A program made the position numbers and the translations under genes. From Stappia albiluteola (GTDB lineage: Bacteria; Pseudomonadota; Alphaproteobacteria; Rhizobiales; Stappiaceae): DNA of 64,000 nucleotides. Positions 24,926 through 33,333 of the stretch are shown piece by piece. The stretch spans positions 118,973-182,972 of the forward strand of contig NZ_JACFXV010000066.1 of the NCBI RefSeq assembly GCF_014050225.1, read 5' to 3'. The stretch's first letter is position 1. Each line of letters opens with the position of its first letter. The notes beneath the pieces are model-generated. The model was not told the DNA's origin, did no database searches, and worked only from the letters and a program-made list of their open reading frames with translations.

Positions 24926-25756
24926 ATGGTATTCCAGAAGATCAGTCACAATCGCACGGCCGATGCCGTCGTCGACCAGATCGAGCAGCTGATCCTGCAA
25001 GGGGTCTTGCGGCCTGGCGACCGACTGCCGTCCGAGCGCGAACTGGCAAAGAAAGTTGACGTCTCCCGCCCCATCCTGCGCGAAGCGATCAAGGTGCTCG
25101 AGGAGCGCAAGCTGATCGCCACCCGCCATGGCGAAGGTACCTTCGTCGCCGACGTTATCGGCACGGTGTTTTCCGACGCCGTCGTCCAGCTCATCCGCCG
25201 CCATCCGCCGGCGATCGCCGACTACATGGAGTTCCGCCGCGAGGTCGAGAGCGTTGCCGCGGGCTTTGCTGCCCTGCGTGCAACCCAGGCCGACCGGGAG
25301 ATCCTCGTGCGCATTTTCGCGGCGATGGAAAAGGCGCATGACAAGGAAGACTTCGCCGAGGAAGCGGAGCTCGACGTCGAGTTCCACCAGGCGATCGGCG
25401 AGAGCGCACACAATATCGTGCTGCTCCATACCCTGCGCTCCTGCTACAGGCTGCTGGCCGACGGCGTCTTCTATAATCGGGCGCAGCTTTACCGCTATCC
25501 GGGCTCGCGCGAGCAACTGCTGGCCCAGCATCGGGCGATCTTCGACGCCGTGATGCGCGGCGACCGCGAGGAGGCGGAAGCCGCCTCGATCGCCCACATC
25601 GACTACGTCGAGAAGGTCATTCGCGACGTCGAGAGAAACGGCGCCTGGCAGGAGGTTTCCGCGCTGCGCCTGCAGCAGCGGCTGAGCTCCAGCCAGGACG
25701 AAACCAAGCGCCGCCGCGCCCCGCGCAAGGCGACAGAGGATATCACCGCTCCATGA
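24926..25756 (+). CDS. GntR/FadR-family regulator of the lut operon (LldR-like)
   Basis: Transcriptional regulator of 276 aa. The N-terminal winged helix is VVDQIEQLILQGVLRPGDRLPSERELAKKVDVSRPILREAIKVLEERKLIATRHGEGTFV (residues about 15-75). The FCD effector domain follows, with metal-ligand type Asp/His residues in AELDVEFHQAIGESAHN and AQHRAIFDAVMRGDREEAEAASIAHIDYV. A basic tail (KRRRAPRKA) closes the protein. Its stop overlaps the lutA start (ATGA), so it is the first gene of the lut operon. By position it should sense lactate and repress both this operon and the divergent TRAP genes. Confidence 0.88.
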   Translation: MVFQKISHNRTADAVVDQIEQLILQGVLRPGDRLPSERELAKKVDVSRPILREAIKVLEERKLIATRHGEGTFVADVIGTVFSDAVVQLIRRHPPAIADYMEFRREVESVAAGFAALRATQADREILVRIFAAMEKAHDKEDFAEEAELDVEFHQAIGESAHNIVLLHTLRSCYRLLADGVFYNRAQLYRYPGSREQLLAQHRAIFDAVMRGDREEAEAASIAHIDYVEKVIRDVERNGAWQEVSALRLQQRLSSSQDETKRRRAPRKATEDITAP

Positions 25757-26544
25757 CCGAAGCTTCCCCGTCCGGCCCCGCCAAGGCGCCCCGCGTCGGA
25801 CTGTTCGTCACCTGTCTCGTCGACCTCTTCCGCCCCAATGTCGGCTTTGCCGCCGTCAAGCTGCTGGAGGATGCCGGCTGCGTCGTGGAAGTGCCGCAAG
25901 CGCAGACCTGCTGCGGCCAGCCGGCCTTCAACTCCGGCGACCGCAAGGACGCGCGCGACATCGCCGAACAGACGATCCGGGCGCTCGAAAATTACGACTA
26001 CGTCGTCGCCCCGTCCGGCTCCTGCGCCGGCATGCTGAAGAAACACTATCCGGAGCTTTTCGAGGACGATCCGGTGTGGCACGGCCGTGCCGAGCGCTTT
26101 TCCGCCAAGGTGTTCGAGCTGGTGAGCTTCCTTGCCGACGTGCTTGGCGTCACCTCCGTCGAGGCAAGCTTCAACGGCTCCGTCACCTATCACGACAGCT
26201 GCTCGGGTCTGCGAGAACTCGGCATCAAGGGCCAGCCGCGCAAACTGCTGAAAAGCGTGCAGGGACTCGAGCTGAAGGAGATGAAGGATCCCGACGTCTG
26301 CTGCGGCTTCGGCGGCACCTTCTGCGTCAAATATCCCGACATCTCCAACAAGATCGTTTCGGAAAAGACGCGCGCCATCCGCGATGCCGGCGCGGGAACG
26401 CTGCTTGCCGGCGATCTCGGCTGCCTGATGAACATGGCCGGCAAGCTGAAGCGCGAGGGCTCGGCGATCGAGGTGCGCCACGTCGCCGAGGTGCTGGCCG
26501 GCATGGGCGATCAGCCGGCCATCGGCGAGAAGGCCAAGGGCTGA
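25753..26544 (+). CDS. lutA: L-lactate utilization protein LutA ((Fe-S) oxidoreductase)
   Basis: One of three subunits of the LutABC (LldEFG/YkgEFG) L-lactate dehydrogenase complex, 263 aa. It has the two CCG-type cysteine-rich repeats: TCCGQPAFNSGDRKDA (C53, C54) and DVCCGFGGTFCVK (C183, C184), plus CLVDLFRPNVGFAAVKLLE near the N-terminus and SGSCAGML / HDSCSGLRELG between. These bind Fe-S or heterodisulfide-type clusters. The length is that of LutA (about 240-260 aa). Confidence 0.94.
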   Translation: MTEASPSGPAKAPRVGLFVTCLVDLFRPNVGFAAVKLLEDAGCVVEVPQAQTCCGQPAFNSGDRKDARDIAEQTIRALENYDYVVAPSGSCAGMLKKHYPELFEDDPVWHGRAERFSAKVFELVSFLADVLGVTSVEASFNGSVTYHDSCSGLRELGIKGQPRKLLKSVQGLELKEMKDPDVCCGFGGTFCVKYPDISNKIVSEKTRAIRDAGAGTLLAGDLGCLMNMAGKLKREGSAIEVRHVAEVLAGMGDQPAIGEKAKG

Positions 26545-26548
26545 GGCC

Positions 26549-27058
26549 ATGAACGACCATCCGGCACCTTCCGGCCTCTCGCCCCGCGCCGGACGGCGCG
26601 GCGATGCCGCCGCCATCGCCGAAATCTACAACCAGGGCATCGATGACCGCATCGCGACCTTCGAGACCGAGCACCGAGGCGCGGAAGCGATCGAGGCATG
26701 GTTCGACGCCCGCTATCCGCTCGCCGTGGTCGAGGATGCCGGCAAGGTTGTCGCCTATGCGGTCGCCCATCCCTACCGGGCAAGGCAGGCCTATGCGGGT
26801 GTCAGGGAGTTCTCCGTCTATGCGGCGCGCGCCCATCGCGGCCGCGGCGCGGGACGGCTCGCGGTGCTCGCCCTCATCGAGCTTGCGCGCGCCGACGGCG
26901 CCTGGAAGCTCCTCTCCCGCATCTTTCCTGAAAATGTAGCCAGCCGCGCGCTCTGCGCCCGGCTCGGCTTTCGTGAAGTCGGCACCTATGAGCGCCATGG
27001 CAGACTCAATGGCGAATGGCGCGACTGCGTCATCGTCGAGAAGCTGCTGGTGGAGTGA
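26549..27058 (+). CDS. GNAT N-acetyltransferase of the phosphinothricin/arsinothricin type (Pat/ArsN-like)
   Basis: Acetyl-CoA-dependent N-acetyltransferase of 169 aa. It shows the Pat-family sequence IAEIYNQGIDDRIATFET near residue 24, YAVAHPYRARQAYAGVREFSVYAARAHRGRGAGRLAVLALI (CoA loop RGRGAGR), and FPENVASRALCARLGFREVGTYERHGRLNGEWRDCVIVEKLL. Members detoxify phosphinothricin, methionine sulfoximine or arsinothricin. It lies between lutA (4-base gap) and lutB (27-base gap), so it is transcribed as part of the lactate operon. That is an unusual location, with no obvious link to lactate. Confidence 0.88.
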   Translation: MNDHPAPSGLSPRAGRRGDAAAIAEIYNQGIDDRIATFETEHRGAEAIEAWFDARYPLAVVEDAGKVVAYAVAHPYRARQAYAGVREFSVYAARAHRGRGAGRLAVLALIELARADGAWKLLSRIFPENVASRALCARLGFREVGTYERHGRLNGEWRDCVIVEKLLVE

Positions 27059-27085
27059 ATTTGACATTTGAGAGGACGCGGCAGC

Positions 27086-28522
27086 ATGCAGATCACCTCC
27101 CCGACCTTCAAGGACAACGCGGCCAAGGCGCTTGCCGACGCCCAGCTCCAGAAGGCGCTCGGCAATGTGCGCGCGGGCTTCATCGACAAGCGGCAGAAGG
27201 CCGCCGACGCTCTGCCGGAATTCGAGGCGCTGCGCGATGCCGCGCGCGACATCAAGAACCACACGCTCGCCCATCTCGACCTCTATCTCGAGACCTATGC
27301 GGAAAAGGTCGAGGCGGCCGGCGGCCAGGTCCACTGGGCGGAAACGGCGGAGGATGCCCGCAATCGCATCCTTGAGATTTGCCGCAGGCTCGGCGCCAAG
27401 ACGGTGACCAAGGGCAAGTCCATGATCACCGAGGAGATCGGCCTCAACGCCTTTTTCGAGGAGCATGGCGTCACGCCGGTCGAGACGGATCTCGGCGAAT
27501 ACATCATCCAGCTACGCGGCGAGCATCCAAGCCACATCATCGCGCCGGCCGTGCACCTCAACAAGGAGCAGGTGGAGGAGGATTTCCGCCGCGTCCACAC
27601 CCATCTCGACCCGTCACGCAATCTCGACGAACCGACCTCGCTGCTGGGCGAGGCGCGCGCGGTATTGCGCGAGAAGTATTTCCAGGCCGATGTCGGCATC
27701 ACCGGCGCCAATTTCCTGGTCGCCGAGACCGGCACATCGATCATCGTCACCAACGAGGGCAACGGCGACCTGACGCAGACCCTGCCAAAGGCCCATATCG
27801 TCGTCGCCTCCATCGAGAAGATCGTACCGACGCTGGAGGACGTCAGCCAGATCCTGCGCGTGCTTGCCCGCTCGGCGACCGGCCAGGACATGTCGGTCTA
27901 CACGACCTTCTCCACCGGCCCTCGGCGCGACGAGGATCCCGACGGGCCGGGCGAATATCACGTCATCCTGCTCGATAACGGCCGCTCGGCAATGCTCGGC
28001 ACCGAGTATCAGGAGATGCTGCGCTGCATTCGCTGCGGCGCCTGCATGAACCACTGCCCCGTCTACCATGCTGTCGGCGGCCACGCCTACGGCTGGGTCT
28101 ATCCGGGACCGATGGGCGCGGTGCTGACCCCCTCGCTTGTCGGCGTCGACAAGGCCGGCCACCTGCCGAACGCCTCCACCTTCTGCGGGCGCTGCGAGAG
28201 CGTGTGCCCGATGCGCATCCCCCTGCCGAAGATGATGCGTCACTGGCGCGAGCGCGAGTTCGAGCGAAATCTCAATTCCGCCGTGGCCCGCTACGGTCTC
28301 GGGCTTTGGGCCTTCTTCGCCAAGCGGCCGGCGCTCTACCAGTTCGCGACCGGAACAGCGATGCGCCTGCTCGGCGCGATAGGCAAGGGCAAGGGCCGCT
28401 TTGCCGCCCTGCCCCTTGCCGGCGGATGGACCAGGCATCGCGACCTTCCCGCTCCTGAAGGCAAGACCTTCCAGAGCCAATGGGCCGAAAGGCAAAAGAA
28501 AATGAAGGCGAAAGCGGCATGA
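27086..28522 (+). CDS. lutB: L-lactate utilization protein LutB (iron-sulfur protein)
   Basis: Large subunit of the LutABC lactate dehydrogenase, 478 aa. An N-terminal LUD domain (EIGLNAFFEEHGVTPVETDLGEYIIQL; GITGANFLVAETGTSIIVTNEGNGDL, residues about 115-235) is followed by ferredoxin-like cysteines. These are C314, C317, C320, C324 (CIRCGACMNHCP) and C367, C370, C374 (CGRCESVCP). I start at the ATG at 27086, after GAGAGGA, not at the TTG at 27068. The C-terminus overlaps lutC. Confidence 0.95.
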   Translation: MQITSPTFKDNAAKALADAQLQKALGNVRAGFIDKRQKAADALPEFEALRDAARDIKNHTLAHLDLYLETYAEKVEAAGGQVHWAETAEDARNRILEICRRLGAKTVTKGKSMITEEIGLNAFFEEHGVTPVETDLGEYIIQLRGEHPSHIIAPAVHLNKEQVEEDFRRVHTHLDPSRNLDEPTSLLGEARAVLREKYFQADVGITGANFLVAETGTSIIVTNEGNGDLTQTLPKAHIVVASIEKIVPTLEDVSQILRVLARSATGQDMSVYTTFSTGPRRDEDPDGPGEYHVILLDNGRSAMLGTEYQEMLRCIRCGACMNHCPVYHAVGGHAYGWVYPGPMGAVLTPSLVGVDKAGHLPNASTFCGRCESVCPMRIPLPKMMRHWREREFERNLNSAVARYGLGLWAFFAKRPALYQFATGTAMRLLGAIGKGKGRFAALPLAGGWTRHRDLPAPEGKTFQSQWAERQKKMKAKAA

Positions 28523-29196
28523 CCACCCCGCGCGACAACATTCTTGCCAAGGTGCGCGCCTCGCTGGGCCGCAAGAGCGACGACACCGCCCGCCGCGCCG
28601 CCGTCACCGATCGTCTCCAGCGCACTCCGAAGGGCGTGGTTCCCCGGCGCGGGCAGCTGCCGCAGGCCGAGAAGCTCGACCTTTTCTGCAAGATGGCCGA
28701 GGCCGTCCAGGCAAGCGTTGCCCGTGTTGCCTCCACGGCCGACGTGCCGCAGGCGGTAACCGACTATCTCAGGCAGAAGAACCTGCCGGCGCATGTACGC
28801 ATGGGCGCGGATGCCTTCCTTGCCGAGATGCCATGGAGCGGCCAGAAGAACCTGACGATCGAAAGCGGCCGTGCCAAGGGCAGCGACGAGGTCGGCCTGT
28901 CGCACGCCCTTGCCGGCGTCGCCGAGACCGGGACGCTGGTCCTGGCATCCGGCCCGGACAATCCGACGACGATCAACTTCCTGCCCGAACACCACATCGC
29001 CGTGATCCGTGCGGCCGATATCGAAGGCGACATGGAAGCCGTGTGGACCCGCATCCGCGCCACCTACGGCAAGGGCGAGATGCCGCGCGTCGTCAACATG
29101 ATCACCGGCCCTTCACGCTCGGGCGACATTGAACAGACGATCCTGCTCGGTGCCCACGGTCCGCGCGCGGTGCACATCGTCGTGGTGGAGGAATAG
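28519..29196 (+). CDS. lutC: L-lactate utilization protein LutC
   Basis: Third subunit of the lactate dehydrogenase complex, 225 aa, LUD domain. The start MTTPRDNILAKVRASLG at 28519 overlaps the lutB stop (ATGA). The core motif GLSHALAGVAETGTLVLASG and the C-terminal TYGKGEMPRVVNMITGPSRSGDIEQTILLGAHGPRAVHIVVVE are characteristic of LutC. It completes the operon GntR-lutA-GNAT-lutB-lutC. Confidence 0.93.
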   Translation: MTTPRDNILAKVRASLGRKSDDTARRAAVTDRLQRTPKGVVPRRGQLPQAEKLDLFCKMAEAVQASVARVASTADVPQAVTDYLRQKNLPAHVRMGADAFLAEMPWSGQKNLTIESGRAKGSDEVGLSHALAGVAETGTLVLASGPDNPTTINFLPEHHIAVIRAADIEGDMEAVWTRIRATYGKGEMPRVVNMITGPSRSGDIEQTILLGAHGPRAVHIVVVEE

Positions 29197-29294
29197 GACG
29201 CTTGCCGATCGAATGGAGACACCTGATCGGCGAGAAATTGGTCCAGGATCAATATTTCGGTGCCGCCGGCGCTTAGCGGCGGCGGGAGCGGAAG

Positions 29295-31262
29295 TCAGAC
29301 CACGGAGTATGACGGGATGACGTTGCGAGCGTGCCCGTCCTCCTTCACGGCCTGCCGCAACGCGTCGAACGTCATCGGCTTGCCATAGAGATATCCCTGT
29401 CCGAACTTGCAGCCCCTCGCCCGCAGCATCAGATGCTGCTCGCGCGTCTCGATCCCTTCGGCGGTAACGGGAATTCCAAGCCTGCCGGCGAGAGACGCCA
29501 CGGCATCCACGATATGGTGGCTCTCTTCTTCCGCCTCGAGCGACCTGACGAACTGGCGGTCGATCTTCAGTTCATCCCAGGCGAAGTGCTGCAGGTACGA
29601 CAACGCCGAATAGCCCGTGCCGAAATCGTCGAGTGAAATACCGACGCCAATGGCTTTCAAAGCCCGCAAGGTTGCGAAGATCCGATCGCCGTCCTTCATA
29701 AAGATCGACTCTGTCACCTCAAGCTTCAGCCGCGCCGGCGCCAGACCGGATCGCTCGAGCACGTTCTTGATCAGGTCGACGACGTCGTAGCGGATCAACT
29801 GAGCGACGGAAATGTTCACGGAAATGCGGATGTCGGCCGGCAGCTGCATTGCACTTTCGCAGGCCGCTGTGAGGATCAATTGCCCGACATCGCAGATCCG
29901 CCCAGAAGATTCGGCGATCGGTATGAACTCCCCGGGCGAGATCCACCCAAGGCTTGGATGGCGCCAGCGCGCCAGCGCTTCCACACCGACAATCCGGTTG
30001 CTGATCATGTCGACCTGCGGCTGATAATAGGGGAATATCTCGCCGTTATGGATAGCAAGGGGAAGCGCTGCCTCGATCTCGCTTCGGCGGCGCAATTCCG
30101 CGTGCATCGAGGGCTCGTATTCCAGCGCGATGCCCTTGCCCAACGCTTTCGCCCGGCTTAGCGCAAGGTCGGCATCGACGAAGATTTCATCGCTTCCAGT
30201 CATTTCCGCGTCGGAGCGGGCAACGCCGATGGTGGCATCCACGATGATGTTGCCGGTTGTGATCTTGTGGGGCTTTCGAAGTGCCGCCAACAGTTCGTTC
30301 GCCCGTTCAATGACCCGGTGCGAGGCGCATTCGCCTTTCATCAGCACGGTAAACTCATCGCCGCCGAGGCGAAACACCTGGCAACAAGAGCCCCAGTCTC
30401 CGCTCACGCCCCGTACGCGCCTGGCGACGGACTGCAGCAATTCGTCGCCGGCCGCATGGCCCAGCGCATCGTTGATCGGCTTGAAACCGTCGAGATCAAT
30501 GACGAAGAGCGCCATTGGCTGCCCGGTTCCAAAGCCCGCGGTCGCGCCTTTCAAGGCCTCGCCGAATGCGAAGCGATTCGGCAGGCCGGTCAGCGCGTCG
30601 TGGCGGGCCTGATGGGCGAAGGCATCGGCACTGTCGCGCGCCCGCCGATGGGCCTGCCGCAGCCAGTGGTTCAAGAAGGACATCGCCACCAGCAGCAATC
30701 CGCTGATGGCGATCAGGCCCACAGACAGCACGTTGTCGAGGAAATGCCTTTGCTGCAGGCGCTGTCTCACCTCCGATGCCTCGGCAATGCTTTCCGAATG
30801 GGCCTCGCCGCCGATCCGGTTGACAAGGGGAGAGGCCTGCTCGAGCTTTCGCAGGATCGTTTGCTGCGCCTCAGGCTCGGACAGGTTCGCGAACTGGCTT
30901 TCCAGTTCATGTATGAGCGCGCCCAGTTCCTCGAACCGCCTGGTGCGTTCGGGCGAGCGATCGAGGAAGATCCGGAACCCGCCGGCGCTCCAGGTGTTCA
31001 GCCTGCTTTGCAGGACCTGATAGAAAACCAGCGCCTGATCGGCATAGCGTTGTTCGCCGGTCGCTGCATATTTGGCGACGTATTTTTCGAGTTCCGACGT
31101 CTCCAGCCGGCCATTGGTACCGGTCCAGGAAAGATCGAACTGCAGCGCCCGCGAGACCGCCTCCTCGGACGCGTCCTTGACCTGCCACTGTATGAATGCG
31201 GCCATCGTCAGCGCACACGCCACGCCGACCGCCAGGCAACGGAACCAATTGGACGAGCGCAT
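29295..31262 (-). CDS. membrane GGDEF-EAL protein (c-di-GMP cyclase/phosphodiesterase)
   Basis: Bifunctional-type c-di-GMP protein of 655 aa. Membrane helix 1 (about 8-25) and helix 2 (about 176-198) enclose a ~150-residue, mainly helical periplasmic domain. The GGDEF domain has RLGGDEF at 298-304, an intact active site, but the inhibitory I-site RxxD is absent (GSCC at that position). The EAL domain has VEALARW (E428), SVNISV, EVTES, DDFGTGYS (545-552) and KIDRQFV, so phosphodiesterase residues are intact. It lies 34 bases downstream of the SUOX-fold protein gene and forms an operon with it. Whether synthesis or hydrolysis dominates cannot be told from sequence. Confidence 0.92.
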   Translation of the reverse strand: MRSSNWFRCLAVGVACALTMAAFIQWQVKDASEEAVSRALQFDLSWTGTNGRLETSELEKYVAKYAATGEQRYADQALVFYQVLQSRLNTWSAGGFRIFLDRSPERTRRFEELGALIHELESQFANLSEPEAQQTILRKLEQASPLVNRIGGEAHSESIAEASEVRQRLQQRHFLDNVLSVGLIAISGLLLVAMSFLNHWLRQAHRRARDSADAFAHQARHDALTGLPNRFAFGEALKGATAGFGTGQPMALFVIDLDGFKPINDALGHAAGDELLQSVARRVRGVSGDWGSCCQVFRLGGDEFTVLMKGECASHRVIERANELLAALRKPHKITTGNIIVDATIGVARSDAEMTGSDEIFVDADLALSRAKALGKGIALEYEPSMHAELRRRSEIEAALPLAIHNGEIFPYYQPQVDMISNRIVGVEALARWRHPSLGWISPGEFIPIAESSGRICDVGQLILTAACESAMQLPADIRISVNISVAQLIRYDVVDLIKNVLERSGLAPARLKLEVTESIFMKDGDRIFATLRALKAIGVGISLDDFGTGYSALSYLQHFAWDELKIDRQFVRSLEAEEESHHIVDAVASLAGRLGIPVTAEGIETREQHLMLRARGCKFGQGYLYGKPMTFDALRQAVKEDGHARNVIPSYSVV

Positions 31263-31296
31263 TTTCTTGGTCTCTATGTTCGGGTCGGGTTACGCG

Positions 31297-31782
31297 TCAC
31301 TCGATGGAAATTGAGCGCACCTGCCACACGGACCGGGTGTAGTGCAGTTCGTTCTTCAATTCGGGACGCTGATCGAAGGGATAGATCACGAATAGCGGTC
31401 CCTTGTCGCTGATCGGCATGTATTGGCCATTGCGTTTCAGGGCGAGGATCGGCCCGTAGGCGTCGAATTCCTCGACCGGTATATCAACGCTGTAGTTGTT
31501 GAGCGCGAAAACGACAGCGCGCTCGCCCTTCGCACCGACGCGTTCCATCAGCACCGAAAGCGGTACGCCTTCGAATGTCGTCGCCCCGTCATGCCACGGA
31601 GTGGTTGTCACGATGGTACTCATCGGCATGGCTTCAAGCTGCTCACGCGTGAAGTCGACCGATTGGGAAGCGGCAACCTTGCCGTCGATGGTCAGGATCA
31701 CCGCATCGTCGGCACGAGGAGCGGAAACGGGAAACAGCTGGAAGATTGCGCAGAAAACGGCGGTATAGAGCAATTGCTTCAT
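31297..31782 (-). CDS. periplasmic SUOX/molybdopterin-binding-fold protein lacking the Mo-ligand cysteine
   Basis: Small exported protein of 161 aa. The start at 31782 (MKQLLYTAVFCAIFQLFPVSAPRA) follows GGAGGAAAC; an upstream ATG at 31794 is part of that Shine-Dalgarno. The mature part shows the oxidoreductase molybdopterin-binding fold: DFTREQLEAMP, TTTPWHDGATTFEGVPLSVLMERVGA, NNYSVDIPVEEFDAYGPILALKRNGQYMPISDKGPLFVIYPFD. The mature chain has no cysteine, so it cannot ligate molybdenum as sulfite-oxidase-type enzymes do. It precedes a GGDEF-EAL protein with a periplasmic domain, which suggests it is a binding or sensing partner. That role is inference. Confidence 0.75.
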   Translation of the reverse strand: MKQLLYTAVFCAIFQLFPVSAPRADDAVILTIDGKVAASQSVDFTREQLEAMPMSTIVTTTPWHDGATTFEGVPLSVLMERVGAKGERAVVFALNNYSVDIPVEEFDAYGPILALKRNGQYMPISDKGPLFVIYPFDQRPELKNELHYTRSVWQVRSISIE

Positions 31783-32071
31783 CGTTTCCTCCATCGAAAT
31801 ATCGCAGAGGAATAATCATCGCCCCGCCTTATTAAGCCAGCGTAAACTCGGAAAATAAATCTTTATGCTTGCAAGCCTCTCGCGCAATTTTAGATTGTTA
31901 ACACATGATTTTATCGAGAAAAATATATCTCATGGGCACAATGATCGAATAAAAATAAGGAAATTTCTTGCCGACAACTAATAGAAATTACGTATATATC
32001 CAGAAATAGCCATTAATTTACATTTAACCAATAATAATAACCGACCACACCTAAAGATCGTACTCCGCCTG
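31783..32071. other. AT-rich intergenic region (promoter of the SUOX/GGDEF-EAL operon)
   Basis: About 200 bases (31850-32050) are roughly two-thirds A+T, against a genome that is clearly GC-rich here. I see runs such as GAAAAATATATC and AATAATAATAA and no coding potential. It separates the YaiI gene from the SUOX-fold gene and must contain the latter's promoter. Such AT-rich blocks are typical targets of MucR/H-NS-type silencers. Confidence 0.5.
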
Positions 32072-32530
32072 TCACCCGCCGGCGATCCGCCTTGCGGCCC
32101 GCACGGTCGTTTCCAGCACGTTGAGGAAGCGCGAGCGGTCGGCCTTCGTAAAGCCCGGCCCGCCCTCGCGGATGACGCCGGCCTCTCTCAGTTCCTTGTT
32201 GAGGTCTCGCATGGCCAGCGCCATGCCAATGCCGTCCTCGCGGAAGGCCTTGCCCGTCGGTCCCAGCACCAGCGCGCCGGCCGCCACGCAGCGCGCGGCA
32301 AGCGGAATATCGGCCGTCACCACGACGTCGCCGGCCGTGGCCCGTTCGGCGATCCAGTCGTCGGCCTTGTCCGGCCCGTCCGGCACCACCACCCGCTCCA
32401 CCAGCGCGCCGTCCGGCAGGCGCATCCAGCTGTTGGCGACGAAGACGGCCGACAGGTGGTGGCGCTCGGCGACGCGCACCACCTCTTCCTTCACCGGGCA
32501 GGCATCCGCATCGACGAAGATCCGCGTCAC
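32072..32530 (-). CDS. YaiI/YqxD family protein (DUF188)
   Basis: Cytosolic protein of 152 aa with a GTG start at 32530 and GAGGAC upstream. The family signature FVDADACPVKEEVVRVAERH is at the N-terminus, followed by DDWIAERATAGDVVVTADIPLAARCVAAGALVLGPTGKAF, a PIN-like acidic arrangement. Family members are thought to be NYN/PIN-related nucleases, but no activity is established. It is 7 bases after the histidine-phosphatase stop, so the two are co-transcribed. Confidence 0.88.
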   Translation of the reverse strand: MTRIFVDADACPVKEEVVRVAERHHLSAVFVANSWMRLPDGALVERVVVPDGPDKADDWIAERATAGDVVVTADIPLAARCVAAGALVLGPTGKAFREDGIGMALAMRDLNKELREAGVIREGGPGFTKADRSRFLNVLETTVRAARRIAGG

Positions 32531-32537
32531 GCCGTCC

Positions 32538-33158
32538 TCACACCCAGCCGTCCCTGCCGTCGCGCCACAGGAACACCTTGTCCTGCGGCACGTCGAGCAC
32601 CGGAATTTCCCGCGTCGGCATATCGATCAGCAGACCGCGCAGCACGCGCATGACCCCGCCATGGGCGACGATCACCGAAGGCCGGTCGAGAGTGGAAAGC
32701 CAGCCGCCGATCCGCTCCGACAGCATCGCGTAGCTTTCCCCGTCCGGCGGCAGGAAGCCCCACTTGTCGGCCCGCCGCGCGGCGGCTCTTTCGGCATCTT
32801 CCGAGGCAAGTTCTTCCATCGTTCGGCCTTCCCACAGGCCGAAGCCGATCTCCACCAGCCGTTCGTCGAGCCGATAGGCGGCCGGATCCAGGCCGAGGCG
32901 TTCGCGCAGGATCTCCATCGTCTCCCGCGTCCGCGATAGTGGTGAGGCCACGAAATCCAGGCCGCCAAGATCAATGCCGTCGCGCTCCAGCAGCGCCTTC
33001 AGCGCCTCGCCATTGCGCGCCGCCTGTCCGCGCCCCTTGTCGTTCAGCGGAATATCCTTGCGGCCCTGCATGCGGCCCTCCGCGTTCCAGTCGGTCTCGC
33101 CGTGGCGAATGAAGGCGAAGAAGGGAAGCGTTGCGCGCCGGGCGCGGTCGAATGTCAT
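32538..33158 (-). CDS. histidine phosphatase family protein (phosphoglycerate-mutase-like)
   Basis: Branch-2-like histidine phosphatase of 206 aa. The catalytic motif FIRHGETDWN (His about residue 18) is followed by GRMQGRKDIPLNDKGRGQA, then SPLSRTRETMEIL with the phosphate-pocket Arg, and VIVAHGGVMRVLRG with the second His. Substrate unknown: such proteins include phosphoglycerate mutases, alpha-ribazole phosphatase and broad phosphatases. It lies downstream of fabI but behind a strong terminator, so it probably has its own promoter in the 108 bases before its start. Confidence 0.88.
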   Translation of the reverse strand: MTFDRARRATLPFFAFIRHGETDWNAEGRMQGRKDIPLNDKGRGQAARNGEALKALLERDGIDLGGLDFVASPLSRTRETMEILRERLGLDPAAYRLDERLVEIGFGLWEGRTMEELASEDAERAAARRADKWGFLPPDGESYAMLSERIGGWLSTLDRPSVIVAHGGVMRVLRGLLIDMPTREIPVLDVPQDKVFLWRDGRDGWV

Positions 33159-33266
33159 GGCGAATTCCTGTTGATCCGTCAGATCAAATAGTTAGCGCTG
33201 TTCGGCGTTCGGGCGAGATCCCTATGTCTATGCTGATTCCATGAAAGGCCGGCTGTCACGGAAAAT

Positions 33267-33314
33267 AAAAGCGGGCTCTAGGCTGAATCGACATTCAGCC
33301 TAGAGCCCGCTTTT
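33267..33314 (-). terminator. 22-bp perfect hairpin, terminator of fabI
   Basis: The left arm 33267-33288 and right arm 33293-33314 are perfectly complementary over 22 bases, with a 4-base loop. The arms begin AAAAGCGGGCTC and end GAGCCCGCTTTT, and the minus strand continues into TTTTATTTTC. It starts 20 bases after the fabI stop codon. An unusually long and perfect intrinsic terminator. Confidence 0.9.
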
Positions 33315-33333
33315 CAGTGTCGCCGCGATGGCC

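Noticed and set aside
31782-31794. Alternative start four codons upstream for the SUOX-fold protein
   Set aside because: The upstream ATGGAGG is itself the Shine-Dalgarno of the chosen start, so initiation at 31782 is better supported.
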